Below, in pieces: positions 1 through 10,100 of a stretch of 64,000 nt of DNA. Each line of letters starts with the position of its first letter. Position 1 is the stretch's first letter. The notes below the pieces were generated by a model that was not told the origin of the DNA, made no database searches, and worked only from the letters and a program-made list of their open reading frames with translations. Origin of the DNA: Eimeria necatrix (lineage: Eukaryota; Apicomplexa; Conoidasida; Eucoccidiorida; Eimeriidae); the NCBI RefSeq assembly GCF_000499385.1, contig NW_013654817.1:33762-97761 (forward strand), read 5' to 3'. A program made the position numbers and the translations under genes.

Positions 1-58
1 TCTTTGTCGAAGTTTGCTAAAAAAACTATTTAAATTTTAATTTCTTTAACTGACGCAC

Positions 59-1515
59 TTGGTCCTGGTCCGCCACGTTGCAAACTGCCAGCTTGATCTT
101 GTCGTGGCCCTTGGGGTTTCTGTCTGCAGCGACGCAAAGCCCTGCAGCAGCCAGCAGCGCCAAAAGAAGCAAAAGAAAGAAAGTGAACGAACGGAACTTG
201 GCCCCCCAGCTGCGGGCGCCGCGGTGTACGTACACCGCAGCGCTGCGGGGTGTACGTACACCGCGGCGCTGCGGGGTGTACGTACACCGCAGCGCTGCGG
301 GGTGTACGTACACCGCAGCGCTGCGGGGTGTACGTACACCGCGGCGCTGCGGGGTGTACGTACACCGCTGGCGCCGTTTTGCATGCATTTTTTTCGTTTT
401 TTTTTTCGTTAGTTTGCTGCTGAGGCCCCACCCGAAGCTGCGTGCTGGATGTGCTTGAAGTCGTGGTCCAGCAGCAGCTTTCGCTCGAAAGCTGGCCGGA
501 ACTTGTCCACAAACCACTGAAAAGAAACGCAGTTCAGTTTGTTGTAGCGCAGCTCCAGCCGCTCCCGCAGGTCCCCCTCTGCGTGCCGCCGCGCCTCCGG
601 GTGGTACAAATAAAACAAAGCGTAGTATTCATCGAGCCAGACTTTGGCGGCTCTTTTCTGGTTCTTTTGCACCTGCGGGGAGGCAGCAGCAAGCAGCAGC
701 AAGCAGCAGCAAGCAGCAGCAAGCAGCAGCACGCAGCAGCAAAGCAGCAGCAGCAGGCAGCACGAAACGGCAGCAAGTGGCGGCACAGCAGCGGCGAAAG
801 GCAGCACAAAACAGCAAATGCAAACACAGGCAGTTAGGGCCGTCAAAGAAGTAGACTCGGAGCATCTCCTGCAGTTGAGTGGCGAACTAGTGGCTAGCTG
901 GTGGCTAGCTAGTGGCTAGCTAGTGGCTAGCTGGGGCTTCCCGCCCACGCAACTGCTGCCGCGAGACCTAGCTAGCTGGAGCGAACTACAGATCTAGCTG
1001 CTGGCTAGCCAGCTAGCCAGCTAGCCAGCAAGCTAGCTAGCCAGCCGGCCAGCTAGCTAGCTAGCCAGCTAGCTAACTAGCCAGCAAGCCAGCTAGCTAG
1101 CTAGCTAGCCAGCTAGCTAACTAGCTCGGCTAGCCAGCCAGCCAGCTAGCTAGCTAGCTAGCTAGCTAGCTAGCTAGCTAGCCAGGGGCTGCTGCACCTG
1201 AATGACGAGTTTGTTTTCGGGATTCGGTTTTGGGGGTCTGGAGAAAATGTGTCCAATTTGAGATCTTCTGTCGACAACAATTTCGCCGCCGCAGAGCCAC
1301 AGGCGCATGGACTGCTCCAGGTTTTCCCCGCCCCACTCCAGCATCCCCGAGTCGTACTTTCCTGAAAAATTCGACTGAGACAAAAGGAGGTGGAGTTTTG
1401 AAAGCAGCAGAAGTAAAGGCAAGGAGGGGAAATGCAAAAGCCAAAAAAAGAAAAAAAAAGAGAAAAAAACGAAAAAAAACGGAAAAAAACGAGAGAAACA
1501 GCTGCTGCAGCGGCC

Positions 1516-1566
<51 letters not shown>

Positions 1567-2108
1567 GCGGCGGACCTGACTCCTCCCACCACTCCTTGGT
1601 CATTGCAAGTATTCCTCCGGACATGAGTGGGATTTCTTCTTCGAGGTCTTCAAACCAACTAAATTCAAAAGTCCACTCAAACATCATTTTTGAGCCGTGG
1701 GTCCCCACGTCTTCCCAGTTGTGCTCCTTCACGTCCTGTACGTACACCCCAAACTGCCCACGCCAAAACGCAACATCAACTGCTGCTGCTGCTGCTGTTA
1801 CTGCTGCTGCTGCTACTGCTGCTGCTGTTACTGTTGCTGCTGTTACTGCTGCTGCTGTTACTGATGCTGCTGCTGCTGCTGTTACTGCTGCTGCTGCTGC
1901 TGCTGTTACTGCTGCTGCTGTTACTGCTGCTGCTGTTACTGCTGCTGCTGCTACTGCTGCTGCTGTTACTGCTGCAGCTGTTACTGCTGCTGCTGCTGCT
2001 GTTACTGCTGCTGCTGTAACTGCTGCTGCTGTAACTGCTGCTGCTGTTACTGCTGCTGCTGCTGCTGCTGTTACTGCTGCTGCTGTTACTGCTGCTGTTG
2101 CTACTGGC

Positions 2109-2139
<31 letters not shown>

Positions 2140-2563
2140 GGTGGGGCGCACGTAAATGACGGGGCAGGCGACCCTGCGGTAGTTGGTTTTCAAGTGCTGC
2201 AGCAAAGGATACTCCCAGCCCTTTTGGGGTTTGCAGTGGGCGTCGAGGAAGAAAAGGTTTTCGCTGGCGGCGGAGTCCGCGCCGGCGACGCGGCCGCGGA
2301 TCAGGCCCTGGGGGGCCTCTGCAGCGCAGCAGCAGATTCGAGTTAAGAAAAGTTGCAAGTTCGAGACGGGATTTTCTAAAACTCAAATTCAGGAGAAGTT
2401 CGTTCTGAAACTTCCACAAGATGGGGCTCTTCAAGAGCTGCGCACTTTGCTGCTTCTTTGGCTTTCGCTGTTTCTCTTTGCTGCTGAATTTGCTCGACAG
2501 TTTTAAGTTATCTGACTTTGCGCATTTACATATAGTGTAGGCAATTAAATAAACAATAAACAA

Positions 2564-2598
<35 letters not shown>

Positions 2599-3799
2599 AC
2601 AAATAAATAAATATGTATACATGCATGTGTGCATGAGTAACTGGCTTTCGTTGTTTGTGTGCGTCACTGCGTGCGCCAGCTAATTTCAGGTGTACGTACA
2701 GCGCAGCAACTGGGGAAGCTGACTGCCGCGCTTTTTGCGTTTTGCATTTCTCACCAAATCTGATCACTTTAACTTTATCTGAAATGCTGGAGGGCAGCTG
2801 GGCCTCTGCCAAAACTTCTTTGACTTGTTTGGCACTTGCGTCGTCCACAATAATCACCTCGCGGATGGCTTTGTAGTCCGTGTTCTTGAAGAGAAACTCC
2901 AAAGTCTTGACCAGATATTTCTGAAAACAGAAAAAGAAATGCAAAACTAATCAATAAATAAGTCTTGAAAGAAACAAAAAAGAACAAAATGAATGCAAAG
3001 AGCTCTGCAGCAAGTCGCAGCTTGCCAACAAACAAAAGTGTCAGTACACCCGACTGCTATGCATGAGTCAAAGCAGAAACACAAACCCTAAACCCTAAAC
3101 CCTAAACCCTAAACCCCAAACCACCGTGCTGGGCAAAGGCTGCACCAGTCAAAATGCTAACTAGTGGGCTTGCTTGCCTCTTCGTTTCTAGCGCTGATGA
3201 TAATTGAGAAATCGTTGCTGGTTTCCTTCGGAGTTCTGTCCAGCCAAACATCTTGCGTCAGCCGCCGCATCAGCAAATCCATATTTCTGGTGAAGGGCGC
3301 TCGAACGGGCCCTGCAGCAGACCGGAGTGTGGAGTTTGAGGTGTACAGACACCCGAAGAGGGCGGCGCGAAAAGGCGCATTCGCGAGGGAAAGCTGCGGG
3401 AAAGCGGCGGAAACTGGACTTGAAAAGTTGAATTGAAGGGTTTTTTGACAATTAAATGCATTTTAATTCATTAAAATCACCGTAAGGGCCCAAAATGACG
3501 GCGTGTTGGTCGAAAAGATCGGCACTTGGCACCAGCGGCAGCGCGACTCCGGAAAGGGCGTTTTGCATGAACTTGGCGAGCGCCGCGCGATCTGCGCCTT
3601 TCTGAGAGCCCCCAATGGCTGGGAGAAGTCCGAAAAAGCCAATTAGGGCCAGCGCGTTGTAAATGCAGACACTCAGCAAAAACAGCAAAGCCCATACAAC
3701 TGCTCGCCTGCGCAGCCGCTGCAGCAGCGCAGCGTTCGACAGCTTCCGAGTCCGCCGGAAGCTCTCATCCTCGGCGAAGGCGGCCCTTCCTGGGGCCAT
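59..3799 (-). CDS. Polypeptide N-acetylgalactosaminyltransferase (GT27), 3' end beyond the window
   Basis: Transfers GalNAc from UDP-GalNAc to Ser/Thr of secretory proteins (mucin-type O-glycosylation) in the Golgi. Exons in transcript order, all in phase: 3799-3481, 3311-3178, 2920-2755, 2318-2152, 1753-1576, 1361-1198, 672-432, 123-59; about 478 residues are visible. The N-terminus is a type II signal anchor (basic residues to about 32, hydrophobic 33-58). Then come FSIIISARNEE and VIIVDDAS of the GT-A fold, the metal-binding DxH in FLDAHC, the Gal/GalNAc motif GMLEWGGENLEQS, and RAAKVWLDEY. The last visible exon (LAVCNVADQDQ) resembles the start of a ricin-B lectin repeat and ends at a GTGCGT donor, so the gene should continue leftwards. 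Exon 7 could instead read through to a stop at 409. The start of exon 5 is uncertain because the intron before it is an open CAG/GTAACAG repeat. Intron 2 has a GC donor. Recognition is by motif, with the family certain and the subtype unknown. Confidence 0.88.
223..368. repeat. 26-bp palindromic minisatellite, about six copies
   Basis: About six tandem copies of a 26-bp unit lie in the proposed intron 7 of the GalNAc-transferase. Each unit joins two perfect palindromes, GGTGTACGTACACC and CCGCAGCGCTGCGG, which overlap by two bases. Copies differ mainly by an A/G change (GCAGCGC or GCGGCGC). All the frames are open through it, which creates spurious reading frames. Confidence 0.9.
880..1195. 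repeat. CTAG/GCTAGC-type tetranucleotide repeat tract
   Basis: Roughly 300 bp of irregular AGCTAGCTAGC, GCCAGCTAGC and GTGGCTAGC units fill the proposed intron 6 of the GalNAc-transferase. The tract is largely self-complementary and ends in an uninterrupted (TAGC)n run just before the GGGGCTGCTGCAC that precedes exon 6. Confidence 0.9.
1516..1565. repeat. AGC/CTG trinucleotide run
   Basis: A near-perfect run of about 16 AGC triplets on the plus strand lies in intron 5 of the minus-strand GalNAc-transferase, so the transcript reads CTG. It sits directly downstream of the exon 5 donor. Confidence 0.9.
1779..2136. repeat. CTG/TTACTG repeat block
   Basis: About 350 bp of GCTGCTGTTACTGCTG-type units. 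On the transcript strand it reads CAG with GTAACAG interruptions, which leaves an Ala-Val-Thr frame open. It is interpreted as intron 4 of the GalNAc-transferase because the exon on each side carries conserved family sequence and the frame from exon 4 stops inside it. Confidence 0.8.
2551..2613. repeat. AATA microsatellite
   Basis: (AAAT)n with a few interruptions lies in intron 3 of the GalNAc-transferase. Confidence 0.9.
3083..3122. repeat. Interstitial telomere-like AAACCCT repeat
   Basis: Five tandem AAACCCT-type units, the last degenerate (AAACCCC), lie inside intron 2 of the GalNAc-transferase. This is the apicomplexan/Eimeria telomere heptamer, found here far from any chromosome end. 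Confidence 0.92.
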
Positions 3800-3849
3800 T
3801 TTGGGGGGGCGCGGGGAACTGGGGTTGGGCTGCTGCGCTGCAGCGGAAG

Positions 3850-3889
<40 letters not shown>

Positions 3890-4636
3890 GCGGCGACACG
3901 ACTCAGGTCTCGCAGCTACACGGCGAGTCGAGCAGCAAACAACTGCAGAAGCTCATCTGCAGCAACAAAGTTGAGTGCGAGCTGCTGCTGGGAAGCAGCA
4001 AATGCGAAGAGGAAGTGCTAGAGGCTCATTGTCGGCCACAGCGCCAGCGAGGAGTCGGGGGGAGGCAGCTGCGGGAAAGCAAGGCAACTGGAGTGTCTTT
4101 GGCCTCAGTGAAAAGCAAAAAGAAATTAACTTTCGAAATTTCAGTTTCAAAAAGAATAGACACCGCAGCAGCAGCAGCAGCAGCAGCGGCTTGAAGGAAA
4201 CTCAGTCGCTGGCTGGTTTCCCGCGGCTGCCTAGCGGCGGCGCAGTCGAGTCCGATCTGGAAATAGGGGGGCTGAAAAAAGGGAAAAAACGCTAAAGTTG
4301 AACTTAATTTGAAATAAATAATACTTTTTAGCTTTCTAATAGTCTAACAAACTCTATTTATTCGCAAGTTCGCCCCTGGCGACACCGGAGCTCCTCAGCA
4401 AGACCCTGTACTTGGGAGCTACCGGGATGATCGCTGCTGCAGCTGCAAACGCGTGAAAAAACGCGAAAACGACGCATTTTACTGCGAAATGTTTAAAATT
4501 TGTTGAAATAATTAAACTATTTCGGAAATTGAAATTAATCCTGGGCGAAAGAAGCGCGTTGGGCCGTTCTGTCTCGGCTCGCCCATGCGCTGTTCAGCCC
4601 CGCACAGGGTGGGGCCCCCGGCGAACCCCTATAAGC
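3800..4636. other. Intergenic: 5' flank of GalNAc-transferase and of U2
   Basis: Holds an AGC run at 3851-3889 just upstream of the GalNAc-transferase start and a shorter one at about 4164-4190. The last 60 bases before U2 are GC-rich and end in CCTATAAG. No protein gene is visible. Confidence 0.6.
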
Positions 4637-4830
4637 ATACCTTCTCGGCCTTTTGGCTATGATCAAGTGTAGTATCTGTTCTTATCAGTGTGACAACTGA
4701 TATGGATCCAACTGGATCCAACAATGTCACATCAATTTTTGCTTGGGGGAGTTGTGGTTTAGAGCTTGCTCGGACCCTCTCCATGCGTCGCCTCTTCCTT
4801 ACACTTTCGTCGTGAGTGGCGCACCCTCCA
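4637..4830 (+). ncRNA. U2 spliceosomal snRNA
   Basis: RNA component of the U2 snRNP, which pairs with the intron branch point. The 5' end (ATACCTTCTCGGCCTTTTGG) matches the conserved start of U2 and is followed by GATCAAGTGTAGTATCTGTT, which holds the branch-point-binding GUAGUA, and then the stem IIa sequence CTTATCAG. The Sm site AATTTTTG is at 4734-4741. The 3' part keeps AGCTTGCTCGGACC and CTCCATGCGTCGCC, matching the stem III and stem IV region of U2 from other eukaryotes. The exact 3' end is uncertain; a short stem closed by a UUCG tetraloop (AACCCTTCGGGGTT) follows at 4830-4843 and may mark the end. The total of about 190 nt is the usual length. Confidence 0.95.
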
Positions 4831-4843
4831 ACCCTTCGGGGTT

Positions 4844-5312
4844 AACAATTCCAATTCATGTTTTTTTTTGTGATCTTTTGGTTTTTACTCCGTTTCTGGG
4901 ATATTAACCGGTTTGTGCGAGCTATTTAGGTCTCTCTAGGCATCTTGTGTTGGGTTTTTGTCGATGTTTAGTGGTTGGTGTGCTGGGTTTGCCCACTACT
5001 CTGGACTTTGCGGTATTCTAAGTTCCTCTTCTTTGTTCCTGTAAAGACATTCGACATTTTGTTCCGGAAGTCTGCGGGAAATGTCATGGAATATGCAGCC
5101 AAGTGTCAGGTGTCAGTAGAGTGGTGCTGCTGCTGGAACTCGTTTTATGATTGTGGAACTTAGGGGAAGCTCTCTAGTTCTTTTCAGTGGAACTAGCGGG
5201 AAGCTCTCTAGTATACGGGCTAGAGTAATTGCAGGTTACTGAGGAGTCTATACAGTTGAAAGTTGCAGCGTTGTTGCGGGATCACGTGGAGAAATAGACA
5301 TGTTTTCAGTTT
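4844..5312. other. Intergenic between U2 and the convergent CHORD-like gene
   Basis: No supported gene. A T-rich stretch follows U2; a near-duplicate AAGCTCTCTAGT motif occurs at about 5166 and 5200. Confidence 0.5.
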
Positions 5313-5852
5313 TCAGTATTTTGTGTGGGGGCCGGATGCGCATCCGGGGGCATCTTTGTCTTCGCTTCCGCAGCACTCCCTGCGAAATAGCGTAATTGCA
5401 AAAGATATTAGTTGTCTGAAGAGGTTGAGTGAGAGGCTGAGCTTCATTTTAAGGTGTTTTGCTACTAAAGTTTCACAGATGATGCAGAGAACACCCGTGA
5501 AGAGGAAGAAGAGTTCACATTCTCATTGCCTATTTGTGAACTGTTCACATCCTTGAGCACTTCGCGCTTCAGTGCCTCTTTCTGAACACGAAATTCAATA
5601 AATTGGACTAAATTTGACGGAGTTCTTTCAATGAATTGGACCAAGTTCCCTTAACTGGACTCACCAGCAGTAGCCGTGCCAGCCCTTGTGCGAAGCGTTC
5701 AACTCCACGGCTGCGTAGTACTTGTCGCCTTCTGGGTGGTAGCGGCAGACGAAAGTCTTCGGGTGAAACACGCACTTGTCGCTTTCGTCTTTTTCGTCGA
5801 AGTACGAGTGGCACCTGCTGCACAGGTTCTTCGATGTTGCGGGGCTAGACAT
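5313..5852 (-). CDS. Small CHORD-like Cys/His zinc-binding protein
   Basis: Two-exon gene of 84 residues. Exon 1 is 5852-5665, ends TAC TGC TG and is followed by the donor GTGAGT. Exon 2 is 5379-5313, begins G GAG TGC TGC GGA after CAG and ends TGA. The join restores a Trp codon and gives GYCWECCGS. Cys/His ligands are laid out as CSRCHSYF, CVFHP, CRYHP, the CxECCG pair and a terminal GC...PH, the pattern of CHORD-type and related zinc-binding domains (the W-x-CCG and GC-x-PH signature). No other domain is present, so this is a stand-alone zinc module. The biochemical function is unknown; related domains act as protein-binding modules in chaperone complexes. The splice model rests on phase and on the completed Cys pattern. 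Confidence 0.8.
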
Positions 5853-7178
5853 CTTGAACTGCGAAGTTGACTCGCCTCCTTATTTAGGATTCTCTTCCTC
5901 AGTTAATTATTAAGTTTTCCACGGGGAAGCGGCCTAAATGCTTGCTGCTTTCCTCTTCAGTGCAAAGCTGCCTGTGCTGCGCGCACTTGCAAACACACAG
6001 AGAGCCCGCAGCGCTTAACGACGAAAGGGCAAAGTTAGACAATTATATACGACGCGATAAGCGAAAATTTGAACAAAAAATGAAGGCAAAGAGAACCAAG
6101 GAAACCTTAAACCCAAACTATGGGTCCACGTATGACTGACCAGTACCAGCAACAGCAACGAAGCGGTCACCCTCCAGGGAGAGCGAGCGGATCAGGGCGA
6201 AAAAATAGGCTTTCTTCCTCAACAGTGTAAATGTAAAAACGAAAAAATGTGAATTTCAGAAAGAAGTGGAGTAAAAGAGGAGAAAACGACGCAGCGGACG
6301 CGCAGCAGCAGCCACACACACTTAAACGCCCCGCAGATTTCCGTTTTTTCGTTTTTTAATTGAATCGCTTCAATTTATTCCAAAATTTATTTCGTGACTA
6401 CCAATTACTTCTGTTCTATTTGGAAGTGAACGGCAAGACGAGCAATTGGGGCCCCTTCCTCTCGCTGTACTGGGGCCCCAACAGCACAACAGCAGAAAAA
6501 CAGAATCACAGGAATCAAAGCTGCACTTGTCCCATTAATTGTGCTGTACTTATTTTATTTTTATTGTAAATATAGGGACTTGGTAAACAAATAGCAGAGC
6601 AACCCCAGGAAGCGGGTTCCCGCGGACCTGATGATCACATGCACATGTAGGTGGCGAGGAGTACACCATCTGCTGGCGACAAATCCACTGTCCCAAATCA
6701 CTATATCAGACCTATTGTTTTTCTTTCAATTGATAATAAGTACTTCTACGCTCTGGAAAATGCAGAGTTTAACATTGTACTGCCTACCGGGGTGACCCGC
6801 GCTTGCGTCAAGGAGTTCATGGAGACACGGGGAACGCATCAACAGACCTGAGATGTGAATCACCGTGTCCCAACAGCTATTTAGTTTGGGCTGTTAAAGT
6901 GTCTGCGAACAAGTCAAGTAACGAGAAACGCGATTGGTAGTCGAAAGTTACAGAGGCACTCATCTCAGATTCGCGTTCCAGTTTGCGCGTTTGTCTGGAA
7001 AGGATAAATCCGCGAAAAAGAATCACGAAAGGCGAAACTTAGTAGTGGGCCATAGGTACAGGAAAATGGCATTCCACGGCAGATCTGACTGCAGATGGAA
7101 ACAGTGACTCTCTGTGCTGACTAACGTCACCAATTGAATTAGCTCAATTGTTTTCCAGTTACACTGAACAACTTATTG
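5853..7178. other. Repeat-poor intergenic stretch
   Basis: Upstream of the CHORD-like gene and downstream of eIF2A. Frames shorter than 70 codons are present, but none shows a family motif, splice context or low-complexity signature. Nothing supportable is seen. Confidence 0.5.
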
Positions 7179-10100
7179 TCAATTGATTGACTTGAACTGC
7201 TTTTCAAGCTCTGCTAGCTCCTCTTTGAGCTTCTGCTCGTTGCTGACTTTGACTTGCTGCATTTCATTCAAATCGCTCCTCCCCTGAAAGCAGAAAGTAC
7301 AGGGAACTTCAGTAGTTCAAGAATAGATGTTGAAATTGCCACTACAGTAAAGATCAGCTTTAATAATATTTAAATTAATAATAATGACTGAGATTTTACC
7401 TTAAGGCGCTCAATTTCTGTCAACTTCTTCTTCACTGCTCGAATCGCCTTCCGCAGGTCATTCGCCTGAGCGTAAAAACAATCCTGATCTTCTGTGCATA
7501 ATGCGCTTTTGAGCAACTAGATGTCTTATTAAATGCATTTTACAAATCACTTTTATTCGTCAACACAAAATTATGTGCGGTTTAAGCTTTTTTGCACAAT
7601 CAAGCTGTTATTGTTTACTTCGTCTTCGCCTTGTGGGCTTCCATTGGTGTCTGAAGTGGCGTTCGCCGCAGGTGTTGTTTGTTTTGCATTTTGTTCTTTG
7701 TCAGTTTCTGTCCTTTTGTCCTTTTCGGCTGCTCCGCTGCCCTTTTCTTCCGCGCTCTTGTCCTGGCCAGCCTCAGCTGCAGCCTCTGCCTGGGCCGCTC
7801 CTTCCTGTTTGTTTTTCCGGTTTTGCCTCTTTCTTGCACTCTTCGAAGGAGAATTCGAAGCAGCAGGAGCCTCAGCAGCCCCTGGAGGCAGACGCGGCGT
7901 GGCGTTGCGCGCGGCTGGCGGCTTATAAGCGCCAACCGAGGGCACACCCTGACGAACAAATCAGGGAAGATGCAGGCAAAAAAAGATAGACACAGAGCAG
8001 GCTATCTGGGAAATTGTACCCTTGCGCCTAATTTAAATGTCTGTTTGATCTACTGGAGTAATCGGACCAGAGTTCATATTCATTTTCAACACGACTTCTA
8101 TCAGCTAACCCCGCTACTAGCATGCTATCCAAAGGAAGCAATGAAAATACTATTATTATGACCCGTTTCCACACAAAAAATGACAGCAGAATCAAGGCAA
8201 AAACAAAAGAAATATCAACAATAGCAGCAGCAGAAGCAGCAGCACAAAACACAAAAAATGACAAACGGAAGCTGCAGCAGAACTGCCACATACAGCAGCA
8301 ACAAGAGCAGCAGCAGCAGCAGGCACTCACTGATCTGCTTTGAGTAAGAGAACTAAGGGACCTTCCGGTTGAGGTCAGGTTGCCTATTTTTGTGGCTCCC
8401 TCTGCGCCTGGAGCCAGCGGGGCCTCCCCAGGTTGGTAGACCTTGAGAGAGTCAATTATTGCCTTTTGTGCTTCAGCAGCAGCAGCAGCAGCAGCAGCGC
8501 TCAAGGGGCGGAACTGCACGCTGTACAGGCACGGGAATTCAACTCGCTTGAGAAGGCCGCCTGACAGACTGAAGAACTGAAACAAAAGGCAAATGCCGCA
8601 TAATGAAAGTTAAATAAGTTTGACACCACTTGAATAGAAATGAAATATAGAGTGGACACAAGACGAAGCACCAGGCGTTGGCGGCATAGCTGAAACAGCT
8701 ACACCAGAAATGCCATACCTATCGGGAAGGCAAGGCGCGATATCTAGCGAATCTGAAGGCTAACTAGAAAAATCTGATAAGCAAATTAATAAATTAGCGG
8801 GACAGCCATTGAAATGAGACCCAAAACTCACATTTATTCTGTTGTCAACACGCAGGCGCGGCGATATATTTGCTGTGATGAAAAAACAACCGCAAGATGC
8901 CCACTGACAAGTGGCTGAGGGGGACTAAAAAGAAAAAGAACAAACACGAGCACAACTTAAAAACAGATGATTGCTGGCATGTTGGCTAGAGCCTCAGTCC
9001 AACATGGCATCCAATCTGTAATGGTTGCATATTTTCGAAAGGGCCAGCATCTTTGTATCATATTTATTTAGTTGAGCACAATGCATATTTATATGAAAAG
9101 GCGCAGACTCAGGAACTACGTCACATCTATCTTCGCACTAAAGAAATGTAGGACACTTGGGCCTCAACAAACTGATTTACTTTCCACACTTGTTGCCCTT
9201 ATCCCATCACCTCCTGTCGTTGGCCTGTTGCAAAATGCTTAGTTCCCCCCTCAATGTATTCCTCCTCTATCTTCCTTTAATATTGCAGAATGTCACTTTA
9301 CGAGTCTCTCAACCATATCTTTACTACGTCTCACAAGCACGTCATCTCCTTCTCTACATCACCTAAATGTACAACTAAATGCACCATTTAATGCCCTTTT
9401 CCTTGCTATTTGTGATTCTTTGAGCAAATTCCCCGTATTTGTCTCTTTTAGACAAATATGCACTTCCCGCAGTGTCCTTTCCCCCCCTATTTTCAGCTAA
9501 TTTAAGCTCTAAATCCACACTTCTTGAGCTCAAAAGACACAAGCTGGACTCTCTTAAAAATGACGCAGAGAGAAGCAAAAACCCTGTAAACGAGATTCAG
9601 AATCAGAGAGGCTGTTAAAACCCAAGCAGCCGAAATCCCAGTATATCTTACCACTGTCTTCCCTACTATGCCCTTCTTTCTGAGAGTCCAGACCTCAACC
9701 TCCCCTGCCAAATTGCCAAATCCGCCCCACAGCATCAATTTGGCAAAGGGGCAAAACAAAAGAGAAGTGCGCATGCCTTCGCCCATGCGGAACTTGGGTG
9801 AGGTCACTTTGCTGTTGCCATCGTAGACCGCGACCTGCAGCAGAAAATTGATGCCGTTGCCACTTGTCTATTTACTTATATTTAAACTAATTGGTTGAAA
9901 CTGACTGAAATGGGAAACAGTCGGGGGTTCAAAGGAGGCCGTTAACTGTGCAGAGGCAGAAAGCACATTGATTAATGTTAAGCTGCGGGCTGAGACAAAT
10001 GTAAAATCACATATACGTATGGATATGCGTGTAAATAAATGGGTTTTATAAACATGCCCATTCATGATATTGATCAATTTTTCGCGTTGAACGCCACACA

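Noticed and set aside
26..517. Overlapping frames on both strands with VYVHPAALRCTYTPQR-type repeats
   Set aside because: They follow the 26-bp palindromic minisatellite, which is open in several frames; the region fits an intron with in-phase exons on both sides.
1230..2159. Plus-strand Ala/Val/Thr-rich frame
   Set aside because: Antisense to GalNAc-transferase exons and built on the CTG/TTACTG repeat.
1178..2944. 588-codon minus-strand frame joining Ala-Val-Thr repeats to GalNAc-transferase motifs
   Set aside because: The frame runs through introns; only the pieces at 2920-2755 and 1753-1576 carry family sequence, and the others match the family only in another phase.
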